From: [Clostridium] scindens ATCC 35704
Lineage (GTDB): Bacteria; Bacillota; Clostridia; Lachnospirales; Lachnospiraceae
DNA length: 64,000 nucleotides
Direction of reading: 5' to 3'
Assembly: GCF_004295125.1 (NCBI RefSeq)
Contig: NZ_CP036170.1
Location: 1,793,501 to 1,857,500, forward strand
In this document: piece by piece, positions 62,702 to 64,000 of the stretch
Layout: each line of letters opens with the position of its first letter
How positions within the stretch are numbered: position 1 is the stretch's first letter
Made by a program: the position numbers and the translations under genes
Notes under the pieces: model-generated
Seen by the model: the letters and a program-made list of their open reading frames with translations, nothing else
Databases searched by the model: none
What the model was told of the DNA's origin: nothing

Positions 62702-63520
62702 ATGGCAGGGCTTAAGATAGTAAAGTTAAAAGTGCATTTGCAGAAAGAAGAAATTCTGCACCAGGTCGATCTGGATATTCAGGAAGGGGAATTCATAGCG
62801 CTTCTTGGAGAATCCGGTTGTGGAAAGACGACGTTGTTAAAAACTATTGCAGGATTATTGGAAGTAAGGGAAGGGGACATCTTGTGGAATGGTGATTCCA
62901 TGATGCATATTTCCCCGGAAAAAAGAGGGACAGTTATTGTATTCCAGGATCTTAGATTATTTCCACATATGACAGTGGGAAAAAATATTGCATTTCCTAT
63001 GGAGATCCAGAAAGTACCGAAAGAAGAACAGCTTCGAAGAATACAAAAACTTCTGGAAGCAGTAGAACTTGCAGGATATGAGAAACGAAAGATTCGGGAG
63101 ATGTCCGGAGGACAGATGCAGAGAATTGCGCTTGCAAGGGCTCTGGCGGCAAATCCAAAAGTGCTGCTATTGGATGAACCATTTTCGGGGTTAGATGAAA
63201 GACTTCGATTGGAGATGGGAAGACTGGTGAAGAAGCTTCATGATGAATGGAAAATCACAACGATATTGGTAACGCATGATAAGCGTGAGGCTTTGCAGAT
63301 GGCTGATCGAATTGCATTTATGAAAGATGGAGAGATCCTGCAATACGATACACCGGAAGATATATCGAGACATCCGGCTGTTGAAGCAGTGTCTGACTAC
63401 TTTGGCCGAACAAGTTATGCTAAGGGGGTGGTATCAGGAGGAGTATTTCGGAGTTCTCTGGGAGAGTGGAAGACGGATCTGGAGGACGGTGAATATGAGG
63501 CAATGTTAAGACCATTATAA
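62702..63520 (+). CDS. YnjD-like ABC transporter ATPase
   Basis: 272 aa. GESGCGKTT (Walker A ~36-44), VFQDLRLFPHM (Q-loop), MSGGQMQRIALARALA (signature), LLLDEPFSGLD (Walker B), VTHDKREAL. C-terminal ~40 residues extend beyond the core. Complete. Downstream the nucleoside hydrolase follows after 25 bases. Confidence 0.92.
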   Translation: MAGLKIVKLKVHLQKEEILHQVDLDIQEGEFIALLGESGCGKTTLLKTIAGLLEVREGDILWNGDSMMHISPEKRGTVIVFQDLRLFPHMTVGKNIAFPMEIQKVPKEEQLRRIQKLLEAVELAGYEKRKIREMSGGQMQRIALARALAANPKVLLLDEPFSGLDERLRLEMGRLVKKLHDEWKITTILVTHDKREALQMADRIAFMKDGEILQYDTPEDISRHPAVEAVSDYFGRTSYAKGVVSGGVFRSSLGEWKTDLEDGEYEAMLRPL

Positions 63521-63545
63521 TATAATAAATGAAGGGAGTGATTTA

Positions 63546-64000
63546 GTGGAAAATAAGAAAAAAAAGATTATATTTGATTGCGATAATACATTTGGGGTTA
63601 CAGATTGTGATGTAGATGATGGACTTGCACTTCTTTATTTACTTGGATGTGCGGATGCGGAAGTCTGTGGAATTACAGGAACTTATGGAAATAATAATAT
63701 TGATGTAGTTATGTCTACCATTCATGCGATGCTTAAGGATCTTGGAAGAGAAGATATTACCGTGAAGAGAGGAGGGGCATCTTGCGGAGAATATGAGAGC
63801 GAAGCAGCCCGGTATCTGGCACAGATGGCAGATAAGTATAAGGGGGAAATATCCATACTTGCAACAGGATCCCTCACGAACCTCATGGGTGCATATATGA
63901 TTGATCCGCACTTCTTTGAAAATGTAAAGGAAATTGTGCTGATGGGAGGCATCACCCAGCCACTGGTATTCAAGAAGGAAGTTATGAATGAACTGAATTT
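63546..64000 (+). CDS. Nucleoside hydrolase (partial, runs off window)
   Basis: First 151 codons from GTG 63546, with GGGAGTG in front. IIFDCDNTFGVTDCDVDDGL is the N-terminal Ca-binding Asp motif of nucleoside hydrolases, and LATGSLTNLMGAYMIDPHFF then IVLMGGITQP follow. The metal-binding region is slightly altered (DxDNTFGxTDCD). In an arsenosugar-type pathway it would remove adenine from a 5'-deoxyadenosyl product of ArsS. The 3' end is off the window. Confidence 0.8.
   Translation, partial: MENKKKKIIFDCDNTFGVTDCDVDDGLALLYLLGCADAEVCGITGTYGNNNIDVVMSTIHAMLKDLGREDITVKRGGASCGEYESEAARYLAQMADKYKGEISILATGSLTNLMGAYMIDPHFFENVKEIVLMGGITQPLVFKKEVMNELN

Noticed and set aside
1-64000. tRNA or rRNA genes
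   Set aside because: No cloverleaf with TTCGA-type T loop or rRNA-like stretch was recognised by eye on either strand; a tRNA scan would be decisive.

Overview
The window looks like chromosome from a gut-type Lachnospiraceae (Firmicutes, Clostridia; Dorea / Mediterraneibacter / Clostridium scindens-like). This rests on the gene order clpB-dinB, murE-priA-def-fmt-zinc peptidase-rsmB-rlmN-prpC-prkC-rsgA-rpe-thiN, on strong AGGAGG ribosome sites, and on sortase-type surface proteins. The species call is inference.

Layout. 1-1233: end of an IS91-family insertion sequence, identical to a second full copy at 46984-48573. 1234-5905: a small integrated mobilizable element (dyad-rich putative oriT, mobC, small Cys-rich protein, replication initiator, DnaC-like ATPase, excisionase, tyrosine integrase) with no visible relaxase. 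6003-24483: conserved housekeeping backbone, starting with a CIRCE/HrcA-controlled clpB-dinB unit and continuing through cell wall, replication restart, translation, PASTA kinase/phosphatase and ribosome assembly genes; murE carries a one-base frameshift in a G run. 24484-33060: accessory patch of cell-surface proteins, a decayed surface gene, a DUF2975/XRE membrane module, and remnants of IS3, IS21 and IS66 transposases. 33066-39997: extracytoplasmic redox/sulfur module (transglutaminase-like lipoprotein, TlpA-like thioredoxin, 44-aa CXXC membrane peptide, polyferredoxin membrane protein, histidine kinase, response regulator, triple-rhodanese lipoprotein). 40217-41182: a probable selenoprotein with an in-frame TGA next to a fumarase beta gene and a plsC gene that both carry internal deletions.

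41327-64000 is a locus built from families first described as rSAM/selenodomain-associated and now named after arsenosugar biosynthesis: two TVP38 membrane proteins, two HdrB-like CCG iron-sulfur proteins, a fused pair of sugar-transferase domains, an APH-like phosphotransferase, an ArsM-ArsS fusion gene broken by IS91, a G3E GTPase, a wall-anchored triple rhodanese, radical SAM enzymes, an AhpD-like peroxidase, an intact second ArsS, a C_GCAxxG_C_C protein, two ABC transporters (SsuABC-like and YnjBCD-like), and a nucleoside hydrolase running off the window end.

Working model (inference): ArsM methylates arsenite, ArsS transfers a 5'-deoxyadenosyl group, the nucleoside hydrolase removes adenine, and the transferases add a further group, while transporters and TVP38 proteins handle movement across the membrane. 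IS91 has cut one ArsS copy off from its iron-sulfur motif, leaving the second ArsS as the only intact one. A shared ATCTATA-type palindrome upstream of the response regulator gene and of the Fe-S/rSAM operon suggests that the two-component system may control the locus. The real substrate (arsenic, selenium or another thiophilic element) cannot be settled from sequence.
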